Assembly: GCA_949383255.1 (NCBI GenBank)
Contig: CASJPF010000012.1
Location: 23,286 to 87,285, forward strand
Source: Lachnospiraceae bacterium
Lineage (GTDB): Bacteria > Bacillota > Clostridia > Lachnospirales > Lachnospiraceae
DNA length: 64,000 nt
Direction of reading: 5' to 3'
This document shows positions 27,854 to 35,839 of this stretch, in pieces. The notes under the pieces were generated by a model. It did not search any database, had not been told where the DNA came from, and saw only the letters and a list, made by a program, of their open reading frames with translations. A program made the position numbers and the translations under genes. Numbering within the stretch: the stretch's first letter is position 1; each line of letters starts with the position of its first letter.

Positions 27854-28350
27854 AGTCTCTCTCACACCCTCTCATAACCAAACGAAACTTCAATTCTACA
27901 TGTTAACTTTTTGTGAAATTTTACTTTTTATTAAGTAATTTTTTAGCGTTAGTTAAGTAACTTAATTATAAACTATTTATAAATAATTGCACGTTCTATT
28001 ATTGATTTTAATATTTAAAAGTTGATTTTATTATACATTTTATACAATTCTACAAAGATTGATAGCTAATTTTGTTTATTATTTACAACTTAATTTTTTA
28101 GTCCTTATTGAGTTTTTACTTTAAATTAACTAAATTTTATGCATTGTTACCGATAAATTAAGAATCTAGTACAGCATTGTCTAAATAACATATTTCATTT
28201 GGACGACCATGTACATAAGAAACACAAGTAATCTTTGCGCTTGCTCGTGCCAACTGTATGACGCCAAGCGTCAAAACGCTTTATGTGGTTATTTAGGAGC
28301 TGTAAGAAAAGACATGTTGGTTGTTTTTCTATAGAGTATTACTACGTTGA
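27854..28350. other. AT-rich upstream region of the mannan locus with palindrome and R1 relic
   Basis: No gene is seen here. The region is very AT-rich, as expected for the promoter of the minus-strand locus. It contains a perfect 6-1-6 palindrome TTAAGTAACTTAA (27953-27965), with a related TTAAGTAA half at 27931-27938, and a TATAAT on the minus strand close by (TTTATAATTAAG). These could be operator and -10 elements. Near 28296 an R1-like end (GGAGCTGTAAGAAAAGAC) precedes the Uma2 fragment. Confidence 0.4.
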
Positions 28351-28548
28351 AAAAAAGAACTTTATACAATACCTGATGGAAAGTGGGTAAAATTGATTGA
28401 TAGACAGATTTATTATATGGTTTTGCCAAGTTGGAAGCACCAAAGAATCAGCCGAAAACTGCATCAGATAATTGAAAATTATATTGATAGTAAAGACGGA
28501 AATTATGAAATATTAGCGGGTTCATTTGCAGTTTTGGAAATAATATGA
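28351..28548 (+). pseudogene. Uma2 family nuclease, decayed fragment
   Basis: An open stretch of about 65 codons without a start. It reads KELYTIPDGKWVKLIDRQIY, then MVLPSWKHQRISRKLHQIIE, then NYIDSKDGNYEILAGSFAVL. This matches the N-terminal part of Uma2/DUF820-type restriction-fold proteins (typical: YTxxDxxxLPDGxRxELIDGxIYxMxxPSxxHQxIS). Usual members have about 190 residues; here the N-terminal helix is shortened, the acidic LIDG motif has become LIDR, and the catalytic second half is missing. A stop codon lies just before the fragment. Confidence 0.75.
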
Positions 28549-28594
28549 CCTTAACCCATTAGCTTTAGAAGATAGGTTAAGGCCCATTGTGTTT

Positions 28595-29332
28595 TTATGA
28601 AATATTAGTTTCTGTATTCTTTTTTCTTTTTTCTTCCTCATAAAACGCCAGAAATCCTGCGCGATTTTCCTGATAAAGCTTTTCGAGCAAATAGGATAAC
28701 TCCTGCGGATCATATTCACGAAAGGCATTCGGTATGTACTGATATAATCCGTTGGCAATTTCCTTTGTGTGCTCAATATCATTCCCATCAAAATCAAAAA
28801 TTTTCTGCTCTGTAAATATTAACAAACGCACATAAAATGGTCCACCTTTGTAACCGACCTGCGCACATATCCAGTAAATTTTGCCACGCGGAATTGCGGT
28901 TATTTGTCCCATTTCGCCAATTAACAACAAATACGAGGGCAGCAATAATACCCTGTCACCGTATTTTTTTACAGTATTATAATTTATAAAGCTTTCAAAC
29001 TGGGTCTTTCCTTCCGCAACCTCTCGATTAATAACCTCAGCTATCGCCTCTTTAGAATTTTCCGCAAAGGGAAGAATTAAATTATTACCATTTTTCGCTG
29101 GGCGCATTGTCACCAACAGTCCAAACAGCACACAAAACAGCATAATGCCTGCCAGAGCGAAAAACAGACCAACAAGTTTCCGATCAGATGGATTATTCCA
29201 GTCAAGTAGATTTCTCGTTGCAAAATACAAAAATATACTGATACAGCTAAAAAATAAAAATAAGGATAAAAATAATTTTTGTTTCTTTCTGTTTGCATTG
29301 ATTGATTCCTGTTCCAAAAAAACCTGCGCCAT
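28595..29332 (-). CDS. Uncharacterised two-helix membrane protein
   Basis: A 245-residue protein I do not recognise. It has two predicted N-terminal transmembrane helices (~20-40 and ~52-75). A soluble domain (~85-245) follows, with GDRVLLLPSYLLLIGEMGQI, IPRGKIYWICAQVGYKGGPF and a charged, helical C-terminus rich in Glu and Lys. The IPRGKIYWICAQ stretch looks like a PH-like or membrane-associated beta-barrel strand pattern, but this is only an impression. GGAAG precedes the ATG. It stands alone between the Uma2 relic and the R1 element at 29446. Confidence 0.6.
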   Translation of the reverse strand: MAQVFLEQESINANRKKQKLFLSLFLFFSCISIFLYFATRNLLDWNNPSDRKLVGLFFALAGIMLFCVLFGLLVTMRPAKNGNNLILPFAENSKEAIAEVINREVAEGKTQFESFINYNTVKKYGDRVLLLPSYLLLIGEMGQITAIPRGKIYWICAQVGYKGGPFYVRLLIFTEQKIFDFDGNDIEHTKEIANGLYQYIPNAFREYDPQELSYLLEKLYQENRAGFLAFYEEEKRKKNTETNIS

Positions 29333-29445
29333 ATCTTTTCTTCCTTGTGAACAATTACTATTCTCTGGTTCGCATCCGCTAAGATAGCAATACCGTTTTC
29401 TCTCATAAATTCAACATGATATACTTCTTGGTCAATTTATCATTA

Positions 29446-29603
29446 GGAATTGTAGGAAAATAAGTGATGCAGACTGCGTAGGATATTTCTTCGAGGAGGT
29501 ATGTCAAAAAACGTAGGCGTAGCGGGCTGCGGCGAGGCTTTTTGGCATGCATAATCGGAGAAATAGCCAAGTCAAGATGCGTCAGTTATTTTTCTACAGT
29601 TCC
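29446..29603 (+). repeat. R1 element, copy A (158 bp, complete)
   Basis: A complete non-autonomous element: terminal inverted repeats GGAATTGTAGGAAAATAAGT and its near-complement ending TTTTTCTACAGTTCC, flanked on both sides by TTA (29443-29445, 29604-29606). Its reverse complement is almost identical to copy B at 35682-35839, with about one internal difference plus the terminal T/C. The core contains CGAGGAGGTATGTC and a short in-frame stretch ending TGGCATGCATAA. Confidence 0.85.
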
Positions 29604-29610
29604 TTATAGA

Positions 29611-30291
29611 TTATTTATAATTGATACCCCTTACAATTTCATACTGATTCACAGAACCAACATGCCATATAGTATTATGATAACTTGACTCTAATAATAT
29701 CATATCACATTTAATTTCATCAGAGTCAACACGAATTCCTTCTATATGATGCCATGTATAGCCCTTTGGAGTCTCAGCCAGCTTCAACTTTACATTGGCT
29801 GCCTTAAAGTCCTTATCTCTATCTCCTGTCATCCTAATCTCTACAGGAGCCATATTATTATATACTACAGCAGGCGTATACTGTAAATAACCATATACTT
29901 GTGGAAGACATGCATAAAATAACTGCTGAAAATCCTCAAATGGATACTGTGTATCGCTCCACAAATAAAAATCTAAATTCTGCGCAATCTTACTATTTGC
30001 CAAATAACGGGAACTTGGACATCTTCTATTAGCAAATGCACTCACAAATGCGTTTTTAAACTGATCATCTGCATCCAAATCGTTAAAATTGCAATAATTT
30101 CTTCCCCCAATACATATCATTCGTTGTATTGGACTGGCTCCTTTTTTAAGATGTTCATCGAGTTCCTTAGCATATACGCCAAATCGCTGAACAGGATAAC
30201 ACCTTTCAGAACACACTGTTTTTTCTGAAATTTTTGACTTTGCAGATTTCTTATTACTTCTTTTTTCACCAGTTTTAAATGCAAATTCCAT
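29611..30291 (-). CDS. Putative HNH-superfamily nuclease, WHH type
   Basis: A protein of about 226 residues whose last ~55 residues carry the WHH signature: KGYTWHHIEGIRVDSDE, then MILLESSYHNTIWHVGSV. This matches the WHH group of HNH/ENDO VII nucleases, which are common toxin tips of polymorphic toxins and also occur in stand-alone proteins. The N-terminal part holds two Cys-containing stretches (KTVCSERCYPVQ) and no recognised domain, signal or membrane segment. The start is uncertain: ATG 30291 lies 17 nt after GGAGGG, and a TTG at 30354 is in frame but lies within an R1-type end. An SMI1/KNR4 gene, a common immunity fold, lies 1.3 kb away. Confidence 0.6.
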   Translation of the reverse strand: MEFAFKTGEKRSNKKSAKSKISEKTVCSERCYPVQRFGVYAKELDEHLKKGASPIQRMICIGGRNYCNFNDLDADDQFKNAFVSAFANRRCPSSRYLANSKIAQNLDFYLWSDTQYPFEDFQQLFYACLPQVYGYLQYTPAVVYNNMAPVEIRMTGDRDKDFKAANVKLKLAETPKGYTWHHIEGIRVDSDEIKCDMILLESSYHNTIWHVGSVNQYEIVRGINYK

Positions 30292-30350
30292 TGTTATGAC
30301 AAAATCTCCCTCCTCTTTTGACTGATCTTTAGGTAAACCATTTTTTATTA

Positions 30351-30358
30351 ACAATTCC
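30351..30358 (-). repeat. R1-type terminus before the WHH gene
   Basis: On the minus strand the sequence TTA-GGAATTGTTAATAAA matches the end of R1 copy E. No matching second end was located, so this is an orphan terminus or a heavily decayed element. If it is a true R1 end, the 5' part of the WHH gene was joined to its present context by an insertion. Confidence 0.35.
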
Positions 30359-30747
30359 TAAATACATATTATACTATAAGGCCAAAAAAGACAAACCGTT
30401 TTCGTACATAAATTACAAAGCTATTTTTTGCGGCAAACTTTCTGTTTCATACGAAGCTGAAAATTATCTCCAGAACTACTTCTTGTTTATATTGGAACTG
30501 AATTACTGTTCACTCGCCATCAACGTAATAGGAATCGTAAGTCAAATTAATAAAATCGTTAGTTTTTTGTGTAAAAATTGTTGTTTACGCCGTCAATAAG
30601 AAAAATATGTCAAAATCAAATGAAGCATGAACAGAACTGACGGATACGACGTCAAATTCTTATTTTTTCTACAGTTCTTTGTTGAGATAACAGGGTCATT
30701 ATGTTATGATGAAAAAAATTGATACGCCATACAGGAGGCAAAATAAA
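30359..30747. other. Gap with decayed R1 fragments
   Basis: No gene seen, apart from the promoter listed separately at 30682. R1-like pieces occur: GGAACTGAATTACTGTTC at 30494 and a right end reading TTATTTTTTCTACAGTTC up to about 30677, with mostly unrelated sequence between. This is best read as one or more old R1 insertions. Confidence 0.4.
30682..30710 (+). promoter_or_regulatory. Sigma-A promoter of the FliG-like gene
   Basis: TTGAGA (30682-30687), 17-nt spacer, TATGAT (30705-30710). Transcription would begin near 30717, which rules out an ATG at 30706 as start and supports the ATG at 30748. Confidence 0.6.
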
Positions 30748-31551
30748 ATGGAGAACTTACGAATTACACTATTAGATGCTGTGCGGCTTGATGCTATCGC
30801 AAAACTAAAGAAGACCGATTTAGGAGTAAAGGAGCAGCAAAACAAAGTTATTGATGCAGCAAAAAACCTTATGAAACTCGCCGACCTTGCCCGAAAAGAA
30901 GGATTGCTTGCTCTGGAAGATATAGCACAAACAATACCGTCAAATTTTTTAAAACAGCTTATTCTTCTGGTTGTAGATGGTAATTTCCCAGAAATTATCG
31001 CAGAGATAGGAACAAATATCTACTGGACAAAAGCGCCAGACAATGCAGATGCCATGATTGATTATATGTATCTAAGGGGAATGCTCGGAATACAAAATGG
31101 AGATAATCCCAGAGTACTAGAAGGTGTTCTTATGAGCTTGATGCCAATTGAACTACATCAGGAATACCGCACACAGATGGAAGTCCTTCACCAGAAAAAA
31201 GATGTGGAAAAACTATTTTCCATTCACCCTACTTTTCAGGATTCAGATATCTGTGAATCCATTCATAATTTAGAAAAAATGGTCAGTAATCTGCACAACC
31301 GATGTATACAGCGAGTACTGCGAGAATTAGATAACAAAGATCTGGCAATCTGTATCTATGTACTCCAACAGGAGACACGAAAAAGGATCTTAGACAATCT
31401 CAGTACTGGACTGGCTCATGCCATTATGGAAGATGTGGTGCTGTGCGCATCCATCAGTGAAAAAGATGTGGACACAAGCGTGACGAAAACATTGAATACA
31501 ATCAACGCACTTTTGAAAACCGGTGAGATTGTTATATTGAATAACGTATAA
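30748..31551 (+). CDS. MotA-like segment fused to a FliG C-terminal-like domain, soluble
   Basis: A 267-residue protein without membrane helices. Residues ~40-135 resemble the cytoplasmic stretch of stator protein MotA (LADLARKEGLLALEDIA, LILLVVDGNFPEII, LGIQNGDNPRVLEGVLMSLMP). Residues ~170-265 resemble the torque-bearing FliG C-terminal domain (IQRVLRELDNKDLAICI, RILDNLSTGLAHAIMEDVV, NTINALLKTGEIVI). Normal FliG is about 335 residues and MotA has four helices; both the membrane part of MotA and the FliG N and middle domains are absent here. AGGAGG is 9 nt before ATG 30748. The SMI1/KNR4 gene follows after 26 nt. A modulator of the flagellar motor is a reasonable guess, not shown. Confidence 0.7.
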   Translation: MENLRITLLDAVRLDAIAKLKKTDLGVKEQQNKVIDAAKNLMKLADLARKEGLLALEDIAQTIPSNFLKQLILLVVDGNFPEIIAEIGTNIYWTKAPDNADAMIDYMYLRGMLGIQNGDNPRVLEGVLMSLMPIELHQEYRTQMEVLHQKKDVEKLFSIHPTFQDSDICESIHNLEKMVSNLHNRCIQRVLRELDNKDLAICIYVLQQETRKRILDNLSTGLAHAIMEDVVLCASISEKDVDTSVTKTLNTINALLKTGEIVILNNV

Positions 31552-31577
31552 ATTTGTATCAAAAAGGAATTACTTTT

Positions 31578-33140
31578 ATGGACTACACAAGAGAAGCAAT
31601 ACAAGTGAAACGAGTACAAGACAAGCTAGTCAATATGGCACAGTACGCTCCAAAACTGGTTCATCTTGAAGAACCAACAGACATAGAATGGTTAGAAAAA
31701 TTTGAAAAAGAGCAAAATATCCGTCTGCCAGAAGATTATCGAGAGATTATAAGCTGTACCGCCAACGGCGGCTGGGTACCCCTTGTGTGCAACTTTTTCC
31801 TCTGGATATCCTTACAAAACATTGAAAACCAAAAAATGTCACTGGATGTTCCCTATCCCCCTGCGGAGAATCCAGAGTGTTTCGAGGGAAAACTGGTACA
31901 ATTTCATAATGTTACTAAGCTGCCAGGACAGATCCTGCTCATGGGCAATGAAGCGTTAGGCTGGTCGCTGATCACCGCCGGACCTTGTGCCGGAGAAGTG
32001 TGGACAGTGGGTTCCTTTGGTGTCCGGCGGGCTCCGGCCTGCACCTTCGCCCAGTGGTTGGAACTGATTTTGGATCAAAATATGGAAGCATACCTCACTT
32101 ATTGCCTTACTGGCGAAGGGGGACGAAGAGGACGTGCCCGCCATCTCCCGGAGCTAATTGGATCAGAATTTACCTGGCCCCAAGGAGTAGTACCAACAGA
32201 GAAGTGTGCCTGCTGGCTAGAGGACAACCGCTTTGTCTACGAAGGTCCCAGCCCCAATTGGGGAGAATACCTCAAAGGGCAGATTCACCTTACTCTAGGT
32301 CTGCTGCCCCAGGAGAGAGACGAGAAGCTTTCTGCTCGGCGTTTCGCTCAAAAGGCTCCTGGTTGGCACTGGAATGCCAAACAAGCTGCGAAGTGGAACA
32401 GGGTGGGCGAACTAGCCCAACAAATCTGTCAGGCAGAACACAATGCAAAGGAAACTGGTCTATCCCCAGAGGAAGAATGGGAACGCCTGCTGATTCCTGG
32501 GGAGAGGGAACTATTCCAAATAGCGGTAGATCTGATTTATGGGAAACGCTTTGAGGCACGGGGTATGAGTATTCGAGACCTTTCCTTCCTTAGAGAAGCA
32601 GTCCAACTAAAAGAACTAGACTTGTGGAATAATGACATCGAAGATCTATCCCCCTTAGCTTCCTTCACTAATCTACGAGAGCTTTGGCTGCCCTATAATC
32701 TAATCACCGACCTATCTCCCTTAGCAGGACTAGATAAGTTAACAAAGTTGAATCTCTACAGCAATCGGATTTCCAGTCTCGAACCCTTGCGTGGGCTTAC
32801 CTGCCTAAACCAATTAGACTTGCGTGGAAATCCCTTGGAACCTGGGACGCTGGCCTGTCTACGCAAATGCAAACGATTGGGAATGCTGAATTTGGCCAAT
32901 ACTGGACTAAGAGATATCCGTGATCTGGAGTTCTGCCGGGCTTGGGGTCTGGACCTGTATGAAAACCCAAATCTTACTGGATTGGAAGTGCTATCCACCA
33001 TGAAACGACTGACCTGCCTGACAATCGACACCCAGATAGTCCGCCGCTACGACATTACAGTTATCGCCCCGCAACTGACAGAACATGTGGAGCTGGGCGG
33101 TATTTCTATCTATACCTGGCCAGAGAAATATTATAATTAG
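31578..33140 (+). CDS. SMI1/KNR4 domain protein with leucine-rich repeats
   Basis: A 520-residue soluble protein. The N-terminal SMI1/KNR4 domain (~25-170) shows IEWLEKFEKEQNIRLPEDYR, NGGW and a late GWSLITAGPCAGEVWTVGSFG. The middle is charged and unassigned. Residues ~335-480 form leucine-rich repeats with the LxxLxxLxLxxNxI rhythm (LKELDLWNNDIEDLSPLASF, LRELWLPYNLITDLSPLAGL, LTKLNLYSNRISSLEPLRGL). SMI1/KNR4 proteins are often immunity proteins of contact-dependent toxins. The base composition is visibly richer in G+C than that of its neighbours, especially 31900-32500, which suggests transfer. AAAGGA is 9 nt before the ATG; an in-frame TTG at 31554 lacks a site. Confidence 0.85.
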   Translation: MDYTREAIQVKRVQDKLVNMAQYAPKLVHLEEPTDIEWLEKFEKEQNIRLPEDYREIISCTANGGWVPLVCNFFLWISLQNIENQKMSLDVPYPPAENPECFEGKLVQFHNVTKLPGQILLMGNEALGWSLITAGPCAGEVWTVGSFGVRRAPACTFAQWLELILDQNMEAYLTYCLTGEGGRRGRARHLPELIGSEFTWPQGVVPTEKCACWLEDNRFVYEGPSPNWGEYLKGQIHLTLGLLPQERDEKLSARRFAQKAPGWHWNAKQAAKWNRVGELAQQICQAEHNAKETGLSPEEEWERLLIPGERELFQIAVDLIYGKRFEARGMSIRDLSFLREAVQLKELDLWNNDIEDLSPLASFTNLRELWLPYNLITDLSPLAGLDKLTKLNLYSNRISSLEPLRGLTCLNQLDLRGNPLEPGTLACLRKCKRLGMLNLANTGLRDIRDLEFCRAWGLDLYENPNLTGLEVLSTMKRLTCLTIDTQIVRRYDITVIAPQLTEHVELGGISIYTWPEKYYN

Positions 33141-33239
33141 AAACTATTCGGAACACGGCATGGGAAAAGATAATTTGTTCTCCAAAGGCGAGCTTTAAAA
33201 ACATTTTGGTTACAAGTTTCACAAAATATGGAAAATCCA

Positions 33240-33268
33240 TTGATTTTTAAATAGGATAAGTATAAAAT
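33240..33268 (+). promoter_or_regulatory. Candidate promoter of the FliD-like gene
   Basis: TTGATT (33240-33245), 17-nt spacer, TAAAAT (33263-33268), 47 nt before the chosen start. The hexamers are only fair matches. Confidence 0.35.
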
Positions 33269-33315
33269 AGGGATAACAGAAAAACTTTATTTTATTGAGT
33301 GAAGGAGTGATGAGT

Positions 33316-34527
33316 ATGGCATTTATGAACTTTTGGAACAACAGTTCTCTATATGGTTCCAACAATAGTTCGACCAACCTGTACAGTCTGTTCTCTGAAC
33401 GAAACGCGATAAAGAACGGTACATATAAAAAACTACTCAAATCCTACTATAGTTCTTTAGAGGAAAATTCAGGTTCAACAACGTCTACAAACAAAAGACG
33501 CGGCTCGAATAACATTATTGATACGTTACTTCGAGAGAAAATGTATCCCACTGTTTCTAAAGAGACAGAAAAAGCAAATTCCGATCTGACTTCTGGAATT
33601 AGTAGCTTAAAGTCCTCTGTCTCAACACTGCAAAGTGAAAAGACTTATGAGGACACAGAAAATGGTTCAACTGCGGCGGAGAAAGTAGTTTCCGCAATGA
33701 AATCTTATGTGAACAACTATAACAGTGTTGTGACTGCATCAAAAAGTTCTACACTTACAAACAAGACAGCATATGTGGCAAACATGATGAGCACCACTTC
33801 AAAATTTGAGAAAGAACTTGGCGAAATCGGCGTTATGCTTAAAAATGATGGAACGCTTCAGCTTGATGAAACCAAGTTAAAGGGCGCCGATCTCTCAAAA
33901 GTGCAGAAATTATTCTCGACAGACAACATTCAGAGCTATGGTTCTACAATTGCTTCCCGCATTAAATTTGCAGGTGGCAGCACTAGCACTACAACAGGCA
34001 CAACAAATAATACTACAAACACAGATACAAAGAAACCAACCAGCACTAGCGCGGCTGCGCTCAAGAAAGACGGCGAAGCCCTCGCTTCCAACGAATTATT
34101 TGCGAAGGTAAAGGATGCAGACGGCAATGAGACAGACGAATATGACGTGAAAAAAATCCTTTCTACAGCAAAAAGCTTTGTGAGCAACTATAACGCTATG
34201 TTTGATAAAGCTGAATCCAGCTCCAATTCGGGGGTGCTCTCAAATCTGTCCTACATTAGAGAAAGAACAGCAAACAACACCAAAGCACTAAAAGAATTTG
34301 GATTTAGCGTAGACAAAAAAGGTAGATTATCACTTGATGAGGATACCTTTAAAAAGGCGGATATGTCTAAAGTACATGACTTTTTCAAGAACTATGGTTC
34401 TTATGTTGCCAGCAATGCATCACGTGTTGATTATTATATGAACACCAATGCAAATACAGCCAGCGGATATACTTCCAAAGCATCTTACAATATACCGCCC
34501 GTTTCAGATTATAACTCATTTATCTAA
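33316..34527 (+). CDS. FliD-like (flagellar cap-like) protein with internal duplication
   Basis: A 403-residue soluble protein rich in Ser, Thr, Asn and Lys, with no Cys-rich region or signal peptide. Two related units are visible: SAMKSYVNNYNSVVTASKSS...GVMLKNDGTLQLDETKLKGAD and STAKSFVSNYNAMFDKAESS...GFSVDKKGRLSLDEDTFKKAD. Each is a helix with VxNYN followed by a G-x-L-x-L/D-x-x-x-F/L unit. This is the pattern of FliD and related rod/cap proteins. A Thr/Asn/Ser linker lies between them (~235-265). The N-terminus (MAFMNFWNNSSLYGSNNSST) and the Tyr/Ser-rich C-terminus are low complexity. GAAGGAG is 8 nt before the chosen ATG. It sits far from any visible flagellar operon. Confidence 0.6.
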   Translation: MAFMNFWNNSSLYGSNNSSTNLYSLFSERNAIKNGTYKKLLKSYYSSLEENSGSTTSTNKRRGSNNIIDTLLREKMYPTVSKETEKANSDLTSGISSLKSSVSTLQSEKTYEDTENGSTAAEKVVSAMKSYVNNYNSVVTASKSSTLTNKTAYVANMMSTTSKFEKELGEIGVMLKNDGTLQLDETKLKGADLSKVQKLFSTDNIQSYGSTIASRIKFAGGSTSTTTGTTNNTTNTDTKKPTSTSAAALKKDGEALASNELFAKVKDADGNETDEYDVKKILSTAKSFVSNYNAMFDKAESSSNSGVLSNLSYIRERTANNTKALKEFGFSVDKKGRLSLDEDTFKKADMSKVHDFFKNYGSYVASNASRVDYYMNTNANTASGYTSKASYNIPPVSDYNSFI

Positions 34528-34745
34528 AATCAATGCCCCTTATGCTGGACTTTCAAAGAGAAACTGCATAAGGGGCTTCTCTAACTTATAATGACAATAT
34601 TCTTTGAGAATTGGCATATAAATTTATCAGAAAGGAGCTTCCTATATGAAAAGATATGTTCTATCAGCATAAATCTTCCCTACTCGATGCACTAATTATC
34701 CATCATTATCTAAAGAACTAAAAAGTATCCAATCGATTCTTTATC

Positions 34746-35618
34746 TTATAAAATACTTACTGCATCTTGCGGCAACTGTCTCACCTGTTCTAAAAATTTC
34801 CGCGCCGCTTTTCCCTCCATAGCATTGTATGTATATCCTAACTTCTTTGCCACATACTCCGCGGTACTCTCAAACAAATCGCACATATGCAAAATTGCTG
34901 TCCAGGCTTCCTCAATACGACCGCCAAAATATGTGTTCAGATAGCCTTGATACTCACTCTCGTCAAGCCATCGATACAAATACTTTGCCGATTTTCCAAC
35001 GCTCACCTGAAAATCTGTCTGAATGCCAATCTTCCATGAAAGCATCTCTTCCAACTGTTTGCGGACAACAAAGTTGGTCATATCCTGCACATAAGGCATC
35101 TCCTTACGCCAAAGCCCTTTGGCTAAATTGTTGCTACACCACCAAAATTCATTGGTGCACGCCTGAAACTGTATCTTTGTGGGCTTTTTTATATAATAGT
35201 CCGCGTCTGTCGCCTCTGGTATTGCTGGCAGTATATTTTGTTTATCTAGTAAAATTCGACAAAGTTTATCATCATGGATATGTTCTTTGGCATACTGGAC
35301 TGTCTGAACCGTAAGATCAATACGAACACCATCATCAAACTGCATCAGCCAACCATAATGGTTTTCCTTGTCATTTGGATAATCTGGACTTTCGTCTGGA
35401 AACTGCATATAAAGAATCGTTCCAAATTTGTGCGGCCAATCTTCATCTCTGATAAAAGAACCTGTCTCTGGCACCACATAAACAATATCATAGTCTTGAA
35501 AAATATCCTTTGGGACATTCTTGTTTGTCCTTGAACCATTCATATAGACTGCTAGAATCCTATCATCTTCCTCTGCAATCTTCAATAATAATTGATACAT
35601 TTGTGTTTCGTTGCGCAT
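34746..35618 (-). CDS. AadE-type aminoglycoside 6-adenylyltransferase family protein
   Basis: A 290-residue nucleotidyltransferase of the streptomycin adenylyltransferase family. The active-site region reads YMNGSRTN...DIFQDYDIVYVV, the G-S-x(n)-D-x-D arrangement that binds Mg-ATP. GVRIDLTVQT provides a third conserved acidic residue, and a helical C-terminal domain follows. Family enzymes such as ANT(6) add AMP to streptomycin, but many chromosomal homologues are not proven resistance genes. It lies inside the accessory island, 64 nt from R1 copy B. Length matches the family (about 285-300). Confidence 0.85.
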   Translation of the reverse strand: MRNETQMYQLLLKIAEEDDRILAVYMNGSRTNKNVPKDIFQDYDIVYVVPETGSFIRDEDWPHKFGTILYMQFPDESPDYPNDKENHYGWLMQFDDGVRIDLTVQTVQYAKEHIHDDKLCRILLDKQNILPAIPEATDADYYIKKPTKIQFQACTNEFWWCSNNLAKGLWRKEMPYVQDMTNFVVRKQLEEMLSWKIGIQTDFQVSVGKSAKYLYRWLDESEYQGYLNTYFGGRIEEAWTAILHMCDLFESTAEYVAKKLGYTYNAMEGKAARKFLEQVRQLPQDAVSIL

Positions 35619-35681
35619 AATAAGCTTCCTCTCATTTTCATGAAATTTCTTTTCATATATCTCCGTAAAAATACTTACTTA

Positions 35682-35839
35682 GGAACTGTAGAAAAATAAC
35701 TGACGCATCTTGACTTGGCTATTTCTCCGATTATGCATGCCAAAAAGCCTCGCCGCAGCCCGCTACGCCTACGTTTTTTGACATACCTCCTCGAAGAAAT
35801 ATCCTACGCAATCTGCATCACTTATTTTCCTACAATTCC
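35682..35839 (-). repeat. R1 element, copy B (158 bp, complete)
   Basis: A complete copy in inverse orientation to copy A, flanked by TTA (35679-35681 and 35840-35842). The left terminus reads GGAACTGTAGAAAAATAACT, the right terminus ends TTTTCCTACAATTCC. The right end overlaps the 3' end of the HEAT-like gene at 35830-37365. The near identity with copy A, 6.2 kb away, implies recent spread or recent conversion. Confidence 0.85.

Noticed and set aside
31985..32554. 189-codon ORF overlapping the SMI1-LRR gene in another frame
   Set aside because: It is a by-product of the GC-rich third codon positions; it has no ribosome binding site and an unnatural Arg/Ser/Gly-rich translation.
34746..35618. 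Firm call as an acquired streptomycin resistance gene
   Set aside because: The family match is clear, but many chromosomal AadE-like proteins confer no known resistance, so only the family is stated.
29446..35839. Composite transposon
   Set aside because: The flanking R1 copies have no transposase, and each has its own TTA duplication, which indicates separate insertions.
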